Below are positions 1 to 7,628 of a DNA stretch of 64,000 nucleotides, one piece after another. The stretch is from the NCBI GenBank assembly GCA_009786185.1, contig WQTS01000143.1, positions 30,270-94,269 on the forward strand, in the 5' to 3' direction. Position numbers and translations under genes: made by a program. Numbering within the stretch: position 1 is the first letter of the stretch; the number at the start of each line of letters is the position of its first letter. Under the pieces are notes generated by a model. That model saw only the letters and a list, made by a program, of their open reading frames with translations. It was not told where the DNA came from and ran no database searches. Source of the stretch: Bacteroidota bacterium. GTDB lineage: Bacteria; Bacteroidota; Bacteroidia; Bacteroidales; WCHB1-69.

Positions 1-1
1 T

Positions 2-1225
2 TATCAAACCGCTTGGCTTAAAGCGCATTATCCGGCCGAGTTTTTTGCGGCGAACCTAACCAACAATCTTGATAAAATGGAAAATATCAAGAAGTTTATT
101 GAAGATGGATTGCAAGCCGGTATTCGCATTTTGTCTCCGGATATTAATGAATCGGATGTGGAATTTATTGTAAATCAAGAAGGAGATATCCGTTTTGGGT
201 TGGCAGCGCTCAAAGGCGTGGGAAGTACCGCCATCGGTTCTATTATTGAGGAAAGAGAAAAAAACGGAAAATTTGAAACGATTTTTGATTTTGTAAAACG
301 CATCAATTCAAAGAATTGTAATAAAAAAAACATGGAAGCATTGGTGTACGCCGGTGCTTTCGATGCGCTTTCCGGTGTGCATCGGGCGCAATTTTTTCAT
401 ACTGAAAAAGATGACAGTGTAACTTTTTTAGAAAAACTGTTGCATTGGGCGGCGCGCGAGCAAAACGCATGCGCTCAGCAACAAACCTCCATTTTTGATG
501 ATGCGCCTGCTATGCAGGAAGAAGCGCTCCCCAAACTGCCTGTGTGTGATCCGTGGAATCCTATTCAACAATTGCGTCATGAAAAGGAAGTTGCCGGATT
601 TTATATTTCCGGACATCCGTTAGATAATTACAAAACTATTATTGAAAACTACTGTAATACAAATCTCGAATTGTTGCAAAAAACGGAAGAATTAGAGAGG
701 TTTTTAACTAAAACCGCCAAATTTGTAGGCATGGTTTCTGCTGTGCAACAAGGAACTACGAAAAACGATAAAGTATTTGGACGAATTACGCTTGAAGATG
801 AAAGCGGAAGTTTTGAATGGCTGCTATTTTCAGAAGATTTTACCAAGCATAGACATCTTTTTGAGATAGGTAAACAGCTTTTCATAACGGCAAACGCCAG
901 TGAGCGTTACTATAGAAAAGATCCCAATGCGCCCAGAAATTTAGACTTAAAGCCTGTTAACATATTTTATTTGGATGATGCATTTGAGAAACTTTGCAAA
1001 GAAGTTCGTATCATCTTAAATATTAAGAATGTTAATGGAAAAGTGGCATACTCGCTCAAAGAAGCCGTAGAAAAATCGGAAGGACGAATTCCGTTGGAAA
1101 TACGCATTATGGAAACCAATAATGTATTCAATTCCGATTTTTCAAATCATCGTTATAAAATAAATCCGGAAAACTTTATTAAAAACCTGAGTCTTCCAAT
1201 TGATTATAAAATTGAATTGTTATGA
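2..1225 (+). CDS. dnaE: DNA polymerase III alpha subunit, C-terminal part (5' end outside window)
   Basis: This is the C-terminal third of the replicative polymerase. The frame is open from base 2, before the first ATG at 77, and begins with the conserved YQTAWLKAHYPAEF segment of the fingers region. A helix-hairpin-helix-like stretch (FGLAALKGVGSTAIGSI) follows, then the conserved EVAGFYISGHPLD motif. After that comes an OB-fold (FVGMVSAVQQGTTKNDK through GRITLEDESGSFEWLLF), the usual single-strand-DNA-binding module. The protein ends shortly after, as in Bacteroidota DnaE. Its TGA stop overlaps the ATG of the following sigma-factor gene (ATGATG at 1222), so the two are probably translationally coupled, an odd partner for dnaE. 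Identity is clear; only the N-terminal portion is missing because of the window edge. Confidence 0.96.
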   Translation, partial: YQTAWLKAHYPAEFFAANLTNNLDKMENIKKFIEDGLQAGIRILSPDINESDVEFIVNQEGDIRFGLAALKGVGSTAIGSIIEEREKNGKFETIFDFVKRINSKNCNKKNMEALVYAGAFDALSGVHRAQFFHTEKDDSVTFLEKLLHWAAREQNACAQQQTSIFDDAPAMQEEALPKLPVCDPWNPIQQLRHEKEVAGFYISGHPLDNYKTIIENYCNTNLELLQKTEELERFLTKTAKFVGMVSAVQQGTTKNDKVFGRITLEDESGSFEWLLFSEDFTKHRHLFEIGKQLFITANASERYYRKDPNAPRNLDLKPVNIFYLDDAFEKLCKEVRIILNIKNVNGKVAYSLKEAVEKSEGRIPLEIRIMETNNVFNSDFSNHRYKINPENFIKNLSLPIDYKIELL

Positions 1226-1806
1226 TGCATATCTCGACAAATTTTGATAGTTTTTCAGATAGAGATTGGGTAGAGCACCTTATTATGAATGATCCTGAGG
1301 TGATTGTGTCTTTTTTTTATAAAAAACAACTGAAATTATTAGCACATAATCTTTATAAGATTTTTCCGTATCAGATTGAAATATTGGATTATATCAATGA
1401 GTTTTATCTTTATTTAGAAGCCAACGATTGGAGACGTTTAAAAACTTTTCAACCGGAATACAGTTTAACCACCTGGATTTCAACAGTGTCGTATCGTTTC
1501 TTTAAAAATTATAAGCTCTCTGTGATAGATTCGAGAGGGTTAGTAACTATATCGGATAAATGGGATTTGCAAACCAAAGTTTGGGTACAACAATCCGATT
1601 TAGGACTAAAAAAAGACATCATGAAAGCAATTAACCAAATTAAAAATGAACGCGACCGGGAAATTGCCACTCTGTTACTTATTGAAGATAGAGTAGTAGC
1701 AGATGTAGCGCAACAATTCGGTTTAACTGTTGATTATCTTTACACCATTAAAAACAGGATTATTAAAACGTTAAGAACATTTTTAACAGACTATGAACAT
1801 GAATAA
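1222..1806 (+). CDS. ECF-type RNA polymerase sigma factor
   Basis: A 194-residue sigma-70 family protein of ECF size. The N-terminal half (about residues 20-105) resembles region 2, with an amphipathic helix set and the TWISTVSYRFFKNYK segment where DNA melting and -10 contacts occur. The C-terminal part (about 130-190) is a region-4 helix-turn-helix: DRVVADVAQQFGLTVDYLYTIKNR. The first ATG overlaps the dnaE stop; the 3' end overlaps the next gene by 14 bp. That next gene encodes a membrane-anchored protein of anti-sigma layout, so this is most likely a sigma/anti-sigma pair sensing an envelope signal. The exported-protein cluster just downstream is an obvious candidate regulon, but that is inference. 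Assignment to a specific ECF group is not possible by eye. Confidence 0.85.
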   Translation: MMHISTNFDSFSDRDWVEHLIMNDPEVIVSFFYKKQLKLLAHNLYKIFPYQIEILDYINEFYLYLEANDWRRLKTFQPEYSLTTWISTVSYRFFKNYKLSVIDSRGLVTISDKWDLQTKVWVQQSDLGLKKDIMKAINQIKNERDREIATLLLIEDRVVADVAQQFGLTVDYLYTIKNRIIKTLRTFLTDYEHE

Positions 1807-2644
1807 GAAACATTTACATATATCAGATCACTTATTGGCAAAGTTTTTAGACGGAAAAACGGATGCTGCTGAAACCGAACAAGTTTTAGCTTATTTGAAT
1901 GAAAATAACGAAAATCTTGAAGATTTTATGAATATCCGTTCTGCTACTCAAGTAGAAACAGAATGTCCGATAAAAATTGATCTTACAGAGCGTTTGAATG
2001 TTGTAAAACAGCATATTGCATCTTCGAATAAAAAACCTAACCGAAATAAATTTTATCTCATAACCTCATTGGCTGTTGCCGCAATAGTGGTTGGTATTCT
2101 TTCTATCCTTTATTTTAATATTATTAATAAAGATTATCAGCCTGTTGCACAACAAGATAGTTCTAAAGAGATTATTATGCCGGGTGAAATAATGGAAAAA
2201 ACATTTCCTACAAATCTGAATGATAAAGAATTAGCAAGTAATGAAACAGAGAAAAATAGCACGTCTCATACAACTTCAAAGCCGGTAGATAAGGAAGAAG
2301 AGACCGAGATTCAAGTACAGGTTCAACATAAAAATACGGCTGAAAAATCGGAGGAAAATCTATTTGAAATGAAAAAACCTGCCAAAACACCTTATGTTGT
2401 ATTGTGTAAAAATTTGGATAGAACATTTGATTTTCAATGGAATACAAATGCAGGAAAAACGGAGATTATCTTAAAAGATAAAAATGGAAAAACTATTTTA
2501 AACCAAGAAGTTACGCAAAATGTATTTCATATTAAATATGCGGATTATATTAAATATGAGGATATTCAATGGGAATTGAAGGCAATTTTTGAAGATGGTA
2601 AAACAGAGGTAAGGCGCGGCGTTTTGCAATTGATACAAGAATAA
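1793..2644 (+). CDS. Membrane-anchored anti-sigma-factor-like protein
   Basis: A 283-residue protein. The cytoplasmic N-terminus (about 1-80) has the short helical pattern HLLAKFLDGKTDAAETEQVLAYL seen at the start of Bacteroidota anti-sigma factors. No His/Cys zinc motif is visible. One transmembrane helix lies near residues 88-110 (YLITSLAVAAIVVGILSILY). The remainder is predicted periplasmic: a charged, Glu/Lys/Thr-rich linker, then a compact C-terminal domain from about residue 200. Its 14-bp overlap with the sigma gene supports co-expression and an anti-sigma role. The C-terminal domain (FDFQWNTNAGKTEIILKD...) reads like a small beta-sandwich; its ligand is unknown. Function is inferred from layout rather than from a recognised family signature. 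Confidence 0.65.
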   Translation: MNMNKKHLHISDHLLAKFLDGKTDAAETEQVLAYLNENNENLEDFMNIRSATQVETECPIKIDLTERLNVVKQHIASSNKKPNRNKFYLITSLAVAAIVVGILSILYFNIINKDYQPVAQQDSSKEIIMPGEIMEKTFPTNLNDKELASNETEKNSTSHTTSKPVDKEEETEIQVQVQHKNTAEKSEENLFEMKKPAKTPYVVLCKNLDRTFDFQWNTNAGKTEIILKDKNGKTILNQEVTQNVFHIKYADYIKYEDIQWELKAIFEDGKTEVRRGVLQLIQE

Positions 2645-2743
2645 AATTCAATCACCAATGATAGATTTTGAAATCTGAAAACCTATATGTTAGTAAATAG
2701 CAAAAAATAACAAACAATTACAAACCTTAAAAAATTTAACATT

Positions 2744-3472
2744 ATGAAAAAAGCAATCAAAATTTTAGGAATTATCTTAATGGTAAGCATCGCATTTAAC
2801 TTAAATGCACAAACAAAACAAGAGAAACAAGAAATCAAAGCTCAACAAAAACAACAAAAAGAAGTAAAGAGCGATTTGAACAAAAAAGCAAGCAAAAATG
2901 CACAAAAAGAAACTAAAAGACTTCAAAAAGAAGGTTGGAAAACTATGGGATTACCTATAGATAAACAATTAGAAACCGCTTGGATGAAACAATATGAAAT
3001 GGATCCTTCCGGATTTCCACGCTATATCGTAGTAACAAACCAAGTAGTTGCCAATACAGTTTCTGCTGCGCAAATGCAAGCCGAAAATTTAGCTAAGGTA
3101 AGAATTGCCGGCGCTATTCAAACGAATGTAGCTTCGTTGGTAGATATGGCAGTAGCCAATCAGGAAATATCTCAAACAGAAGCAGCTTCTATTACAAAAG
3201 CAGTTGAAAATTCAAAAAATATTGTTTCTCAAAAATTGGGACGCGTGGTTAAAGTATTTGAAATATACAGACCTAAGCCAAACAACAATGTAGAATTAAG
3301 AATGACGATGGTATATGATATGAAAGCAGCGATGAGTTTGGCACGACAAATTGTTTTAGATGAACTTAAAAATGATTTGGAAATTAACAAGGCACAATTG
3401 GAAAAAATGATGGGTATGGATAGAATGATGGAAAATTCCAAGAAAATAGTTCCCGATGAAATTGCCGATTAA
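2744..3472 (+). CDS. Exported LPP20-like protein
   Basis: A 242-residue exported protein with a signal peptide ending at NLNAQ (about residue 23). A very Lys/Gln-rich coiled-coil stretch (about 24-65) follows. The C-terminal part (about 85-240) resembles LPP20/FlgT-type folds: AAQMQAENLAKVRIAGAIQ is the typical helix packed against a sheet, and RVVKVFEIYRP...VELRMTMVYDM provides strands. A strong hairpin terminator follows at 3486-3520. Promoter and ribosome signals upstream are AT-rich and not distinctive. It is the first of four consecutive exported proteins and shares its fold type with the gene at 5150, which suggests a related envelope role. Biochemical function is unknown. Confidence 0.7.
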   Translation: MKKAIKILGIILMVSIAFNLNAQTKQEKQEIKAQQKQQKEVKSDLNKKASKNAQKETKRLQKEGWKTMGLPIDKQLETAWMKQYEMDPSGFPRYIVVTNQVVANTVSAAQMQAENLAKVRIAGAIQTNVASLVDMAVANQEISQTEAASITKAVENSKNIVSQKLGRVVKVFEIYRPKPNNNVELRMTMVYDMKAAMSLARQIVLDELKNDLEINKAQLEKMMGMDRMMENSKKIVPDEIAD

Positions 3473-3485
3473 TTAATAATGAATA

Positions 3486-3520
3486 AAAAGCGGGATTGTA
3501 CAAATACAATCTCGCTTTTT
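3486..3520 (+). terminator. Rho-independent terminator after the LPP20-like gene
   Basis: An 11-bp stem GCGGGATTGTA / TACAATCTCGC with loop CAAA, extended by AAAA/TTTT pairs and followed by a T run. The left flank is A-rich, so it may also work in the opposite direction. It separates the LPP20-like gene from the downstream three-gene operon. Confidence 0.85.
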
Positions 3521-3547
3521 TGTCTTTGTTCAATAATTTTATTTTAA

Positions 3548-3592
3548 AAATCTGCGTTAATCCTGATAATCTGCGTCATCTGCGTGCTAAAA
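3548..3592 (+). repeat. 9-nt-periodic intergenic repeat, ATCTGCGTC family, copy 1
   Basis: The stretch is built from 9-nt steps: AATCTGCGT, TAATCCTGA, TAATCTGCG, TCATCTGCG, then TGCTAAAA. Related copies occur at 7579-7628 (same strand) and 8920-8965 (opposite strand). Because the period is a multiple of three, the frame stays open through it (NLRHLRAKK), which gives a false N-terminal extension of the next gene. Not part of the coding region in my reading. Confidence 0.8.
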
Positions 3593-3600
3593 AACAAATT

Positions 3601-5130
3601 ATGAAAAGAATAATTCTCCTCCTTTGCATCTTATTACCGGTTTACTTACAAGCCCAAAACAATCAAAACTTTGATAAATCTTTTGAAGAGTTTCAAAAAT
3701 CTATTAATCAGCAATTTAATACATTTCAAGATTCTATAAATGCTGCTTTTGCAAAAACATTGGAGCAACAGTGGCAAGAGTTTCAGGTTTTTGCAAAAAT
3801 TCCTGCGCCGGTAAAGCCTAATCCGCCTGCGCCACCGGTAGCAGATACGCCAAAAGAAGAATTGCCGCCGCCGGTAGAAATTCCGGTTAAAGAAATAGAA
3901 CCACCACAGGAAGAAAAGCCACAAGAGAAAAAAACGGAACCGCAAGAGCCAAGACTGGATGATAAGAAACCGGAGCTTCCAAAAATTGAAGAAGAAACCA
4001 AGCCGGTTGCGCCTGTTTTCCCGGATGTAACCCCTTCGGTTCCTTATCATAAAACGATTAACCTATGGAACTCTGCCTTTAAAATACCGCACGATTTAGC
4101 GCTCGAAAATCTATTTTTAACAAACACACAAGAAAAAACGGTTGCTGACTTTTGGCGCTCCCTCAGCCGAACAAATTATCAACCTGCTGTGAATGCCATT
4201 GTCGAAATGAAGAATAAACACGCTTTAAATCAGTACGGGTTAGCGCTTTTGTGTCAAGAGTATGCAAAATCGGTTTGGGCAAATAAGCCGCAGAATGAAA
4301 CCGCCGTATTTTTGGTTTTTTTGTTAAACCAATTGGGATTGGATGCTAAAATTGTACGCACATCGAACAGGTTAGAGCCGGTAATACATTCGCCGCAAAA
4401 TGTTTATGCAACATCTTATTTGGAAATGGATCGTAAGCCTTATTATTTTTTATTTTCTACCCTTGAACCAACCTCAATTTTTACTTACAAAACCAATTTT
4501 TCCGATAAAATTACCGGTTTAGATTTTAATGTTTATAAGCCTGTGAATCTCAACGCCATTTTAATTGACAAAGAATTATGGGTAAAGAAATTAAATCAAA
4601 CCGTCACATTAACTTATTCTCAAAGCGCTATAGATTATTATAGAAATTATCCGCAAGTTGATGCTGATGTTAATGCAAATGCAGCTGTTAATGAGCATTT
4701 TATAAACTCTGTCATTCGTCAATTTAAACCGTTACTTGCAGGAAAAACAGAGGAAGAAGCCGTGAATATTTTGTTGAATTTTATGCACTATGCGTTTGAA
4801 TATATGGATGATATCGCGCATTATGGATACGAAAAATGGAATTTCTGCGAAGAAAACTTATACTACCCCTATAACGACTGCGACGACCGCGCCATTATGT
4901 TTTCCTATTTGGTACGCTTATTGCTGGATCTGGATGTTGTTTTGGTGCTCTATTCCGACCACATGTCGGCGGCGGTGCACTTCAATACGCCTGTTTCCGG
5001 TAATTACTTTACTATTGGCGGAAAAAAATACGTAATATGCGATCCTACTTACATTGGCTCAACTGCAGGAATGAATCCTCCAAAATATAAAAACGAAGAA
5101 GTTGAAATTGTTAGAACTAAAAGATTATAA
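3601..5130 (+). CDS. Exported protein with transglutaminase-like C-terminal domain
   Basis: A 509-residue protein. I start it at 3601 because MKRIILLLCILLPVYLQAQ is a clean signal peptide; the longer open frame begins inside a dispersed repeat. Residues about 20-60 are helical and Phe/Gln-rich. Residues about 62-145 are a Pro/Glu/Lys-rich linker, typical of periplasm-spanning spacers. The C-terminal half carries a transglutaminase-like triad in order: Cys427 (NDCDDR), His460 (SAAVHF) and Asp481 (ICDPTY). Such domains act as cysteine peptidases or amidases as well as cross-linkers. The following genes lie 19 and 40 bp apart, so 3601-7574 is probably one transcript ending in an orthocaspase. 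The substrate is unknown. Confidence 0.75.
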   Translation: MKRIILLLCILLPVYLQAQNNQNFDKSFEEFQKSINQQFNTFQDSINAAFAKTLEQQWQEFQVFAKIPAPVKPNPPAPPVADTPKEELPPPVEIPVKEIEPPQEEKPQEKKTEPQEPRLDDKKPELPKIEEETKPVAPVFPDVTPSVPYHKTINLWNSAFKIPHDLALENLFLTNTQEKTVADFWRSLSRTNYQPAVNAIVEMKNKHALNQYGLALLCQEYAKSVWANKPQNETAVFLVFLLNQLGLDAKIVRTSNRLEPVIHSPQNVYATSYLEMDRKPYYFLFSTLEPTSIFTYKTNFSDKITGLDFNVYKPVNLNAILIDKELWVKKLNQTVTLTYSQSAIDYYRNYPQVDADVNANAAVNEHFINSVIRQFKPLLAGKTEEEAVNILLNFMHYAFEYMDDIAHYGYEKWNFCEENLYYPYNDCDDRAIMFSYLVRLLLDLDVVLVLYSDHMSAAVHFNTPVSGNYFTIGGKKYVICDPTYIGSTAGMNPPKYKNEEVEIVRTKRL

Positions 5131-5149
5131 TCATAAAAAACAGAATTGT

Positions 5150-5947
5150 ATGAGAAAAATGTACAAGCTATTCATTTTAGGAATTTTATTATTTGTTTCA
5201 CATTCTCTTTTTGCACAAACTAAAACCGTAGAAGCTGAAGGGATGTGGCAAATTGCCAATATTACGCCTGAAAAAGCCAGAATGTTAGCTATGGAGCGAG
5301 CAAAAGCTAAAGCTTTGGAAGAAGCCGGTATAGAAACTTTTGTATCTTCTTCCACTTCAACAGTTTCGGATTTGGTGGAAAATTTTATAAATTTTAGCAA
5401 TTCGGAAATTATAGGAGAGTTTACCGATATTAAAATTTTAGAAGACAGGCCGGTAGTTATTGATGACATCGTTTTTTACAAAGTACGCATTAGGGCTAAA
5501 GTAAAAACCAATAACGTGAAATATGATCCCGGATTTGACGCTCAGGTTAGCGGGTTTGCAGTGGCGTATAATGAAGGCGATAATTTGCAATTCTCCGTAA
5601 CCCCCACAAAAGATTGCTACGTGCAAATATTTTGGTTTGATGACACCGGTAACGGAGGCATATTATATCCTAATGAAATGGAAAAAACACAACCTTTAAA
5701 AGCCAAAACCGAAAAAACATTTCCTCAGTCTGACCAGCTTGAATACACGTTATACAAAGAAACCAAAGAAGATATGGAAGGCAATAGTTTCGTTTTTGTA
5801 TTTACCAAAAAAGAACGCCCGTATTCAAAAGCCACAAAAGATGGTAGTACCACTTTAGATGATTTGTATCAATGGATTATAAAAATTCCTTCAGATCAAA
5901 GAGTAACGAAGCAGGAGGCGATTTTTATTGGGAGGAAAGGGAGGTAA
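5150..5947 (+). CDS. Exported LPP20/DUF4384-like protein
   Basis: A 265-residue exported protein starting at 5150 (MRKMYKLFILGILLF), signal peptide ending at LFAQ; an upstream in-frame start at 5102 would overlap the previous gene and disrupt the signal peptide. The N-terminal half (about 25-130) has the LPP20/FlgT-like pattern PEKARMLAMERAKAKALEEAG followed by strands with RAKVKT. The C-terminal half (about 135-265) looks like DUF4384: FSVTPTKDCYVQIFWFDDTG...ILYPNE, a beta domain repeatedly found beside or fused to caspase-like proteases. It sits between the transglutaminase-like gene (19-bp gap) and the orthocaspase (40-bp gap). A substrate, adaptor or regulator role for the caspase is a reasonable inference, not shown. 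Confidence 0.75.
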   Translation: MRKMYKLFILGILLFVSHSLFAQTKTVEAEGMWQIANITPEKARMLAMERAKAKALEEAGIETFVSSSTSTVSDLVENFINFSNSEIIGEFTDIKILEDRPVVIDDIVFYKVRIRAKVKTNNVKYDPGFDAQVSGFAVAYNEGDNLQFSVTPTKDCYVQIFWFDDTGNGGILYPNEMEKTQPLKAKTEKTFPQSDQLEYTLYKETKEDMEGNSFVFVFTKKERPYSKATKDGSTTLDDLYQWIIKIPSDQRVTKQEAIFIGRKGR

Positions 5948-5987
5948 CAGTATGCCCTTATTAGAAATTTAACATAAAAAATAAAAC

Positions 5988-7574
5988 ATGAAAAAGATAC
6001 TTTTTTTTACACTCTTCGCATTCATCACAACAACAACCTTCACCCAAACCACCGCCGACCGCACAGCCGCCGAAAAAGGAAATGCCAACGCGCAATTCAA
6101 TTTAGGCTGGAGTTATTATAACGGCGAAGGCGTAGAAGCAGACCCAATCTTAGCATTGTACTGGTTCAAAAAAGCCTTGTCCAACGAAAAACCGCTTAGC
6201 TACGATCTTGTGGCATACGCCGAAGCGCGAGTAAAAGAAAGCGAAATCTGCCTTCCTGATCAATTCAGCATTTTTGCCAAAGATTTTGTGCAAACGAAAA
6301 TTAACGAATGGCAACAAAAGGGAGAATATGAAAAAACGGAAGATTGGCAGAAACGTATCAGTGAGAATGCTCGAAACGAGAAAATTAATATGCTCACCAA
6401 AGAAGCGGAAGATGTATTCTTAACGTTAAAATATGAAGAAGTTGAATTAACATTGGAAAAATATGATCCGGATAATGAAGTGTATTTGATAACGAGCGAC
6501 TTGTATGGCAATTTACTTGTACCTGTTCCGCATAATGAAGCACAAACTTTTAGAAATAATTGGAACAGCTACACAAAAAAACCAAAATATTTTATCGAAA
6601 ATGACGGATTGGCGCTTGCGGAAGTCGTATTCTCCGCCCAAGGTAGTAAATCGTACAAATATAGCAATCAAGCTTCATTAAACTACATCATTGCGCATAT
6701 TGATTATAATTTCGCGCCGGTGGATATTTCCGGAAATCCAAATTCACAAAGAGGCAATCAAAATATTAATACTGTAAATCTTAACATCGGAAAATCGGAT
6801 GTGGATATTAATATCCCGGTAACAGATTTTAAAAATGATAAAACTTTTGTGGTGATTATCGCCAATGAAAACTACCACGATGTGTCGAAAGTAGATTTTG
6901 CCATCAGCGATGGAATAACATTTAGGGAGTATTGCATTAAAACACTGGGTATTCCTGCACAAAATATCAGTTTTAAAACCAATGCCACGCTGAATAATAT
7001 GCGTGCCGAGATAAATTGGATACGACAAGTAGCTGAACAATACAAAGGAGAAGCCAATATCATCTTCTATTACGCCGGACACGGCATTCCCGACGAAAAT
7101 TCAAGAAGTTCTTATTTGTTGCCGGTAGATGGTTACGGTACAGATGTTACAACAGGTTATAAATTAGACGATTTGTATAAAATATTAGGTGATTTGCCGG
7201 CACAGTCCGTAACCGTATTTATGGATGCCTGTTTCAGCGGCGCCGGTCGCGATGGACAAATGCTGGCGCAAGCACGCGGCGTGAGAATTACTGCTAAAAG
7301 CGGCGTACCCACAGGCAATATGGTGGTGTTTTCTTCTTCGCAAGGCGATGAAACGTCCTTCCCTTACAAAGAAAAAGGACACGGCTTGTTTACTTATTTT
7401 CTCCTCAAAAAATTACAAGAAACCAAAGGCGATGTTACGCTTGGCGAGCTGAGTGATTACCTTACTATTCAAGTGGGTCAACAATCTATCTTAGTAAACC
7501 GCAAAAGCCAAACGCCCACAGTTACAGCATCCGCAACGATGGGTAATAACTGGAAAGAACTGAAATTGAAATAA
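5988..7574 (+). CDS. Exported orthocaspase (peptidase C14) with Sel1 repeat
   Basis: A 528-residue protein with a signal peptide (MKKILFFTLFAFITTTTF) and a single Sel1-type repeat near residues 25-60 (AQFNLGWSYYNGEGVEADP). A linker region of mixed alpha/beta follows, then a caspase-like domain from about residue 285. The catalytic dyad is His365 in YYAGHG and Cys415 in DACFSG, both intact. The p20 signature (VVIIANENYHDV ... FREYCIKTLG) is also clear. Metacaspase-like enzymes usually cut after Arg/Lys; specificity here is not readable. The signal peptide places it in the periplasm or outside, unlike the cytoplasmic caspases of defence systems. It is last in a probable three-gene operon with a transglutaminase-like and a DUF4384-like protein. 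Confidence 0.88.
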   Translation: MKKILFFTLFAFITTTTFTQTTADRTAAEKGNANAQFNLGWSYYNGEGVEADPILALYWFKKALSNEKPLSYDLVAYAEARVKESEICLPDQFSIFAKDFVQTKINEWQQKGEYEKTEDWQKRISENARNEKINMLTKEAEDVFLTLKYEEVELTLEKYDPDNEVYLITSDLYGNLLVPVPHNEAQTFRNNWNSYTKKPKYFIENDGLALAEVVFSAQGSKSYKYSNQASLNYIIAHIDYNFAPVDISGNPNSQRGNQNINTVNLNIGKSDVDINIPVTDFKNDKTFVVIIANENYHDVSKVDFAISDGITFREYCIKTLGIPAQNISFKTNATLNNMRAEINWIRQVAEQYKGEANIIFYYAGHGIPDENSRSSYLLPVDGYGTDVTTGYKLDDLYKILGDLPAQSVTVFMDACFSGAGRDGQMLAQARGVRITAKSGVPTGNMVVFSSSQGDETSFPYKEKGHGLFTYFLLKKLQETKGDVTLGELSDYLTIQVGQQSILVNRKSQTPTVTASATMGNNWKELKLK

Positions 7575-7578
7575 AAAA

Positions 7579-7628
7579 TTTAATCTGCCTCATCTGTTTA
7601 ATCCGTGTCATCTGTGTGCTAAAAATCT
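7579..7628 (+). repeat. 9-nt-periodic repeat, ATCTGCGTC family, copy 2
   Basis: Units TAATCTGCC, TCATCTGTT, TAATCCGTG, TCATCTGTG, then TGCTAAAAATC. It abuts the 3' end of pyrC, whose stop codon (CTA on this strand, 7627) falls in its last bases. Copy 3 lies in inverted orientation at the other end of pyrC, so the conserved GTGC ends of both copies point toward pyrC. Confidence 0.75.

Noticed and set aside
3496..3600. N-terminal extension of the transglutaminase-like gene
   Set aside because: It is translated from the terminator and a 9-nt repeat whose period keeps the frame open; the signal peptide begins at 3601.
3646..4050. Long minus-strand frame rich in Arg/Phe opposite the Pro/Glu-rich linker
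   Set aside because: It mirrors the low-complexity linker of the exported transglutaminase-like protein; no start signals, and its composition is explained by the opposite strand.
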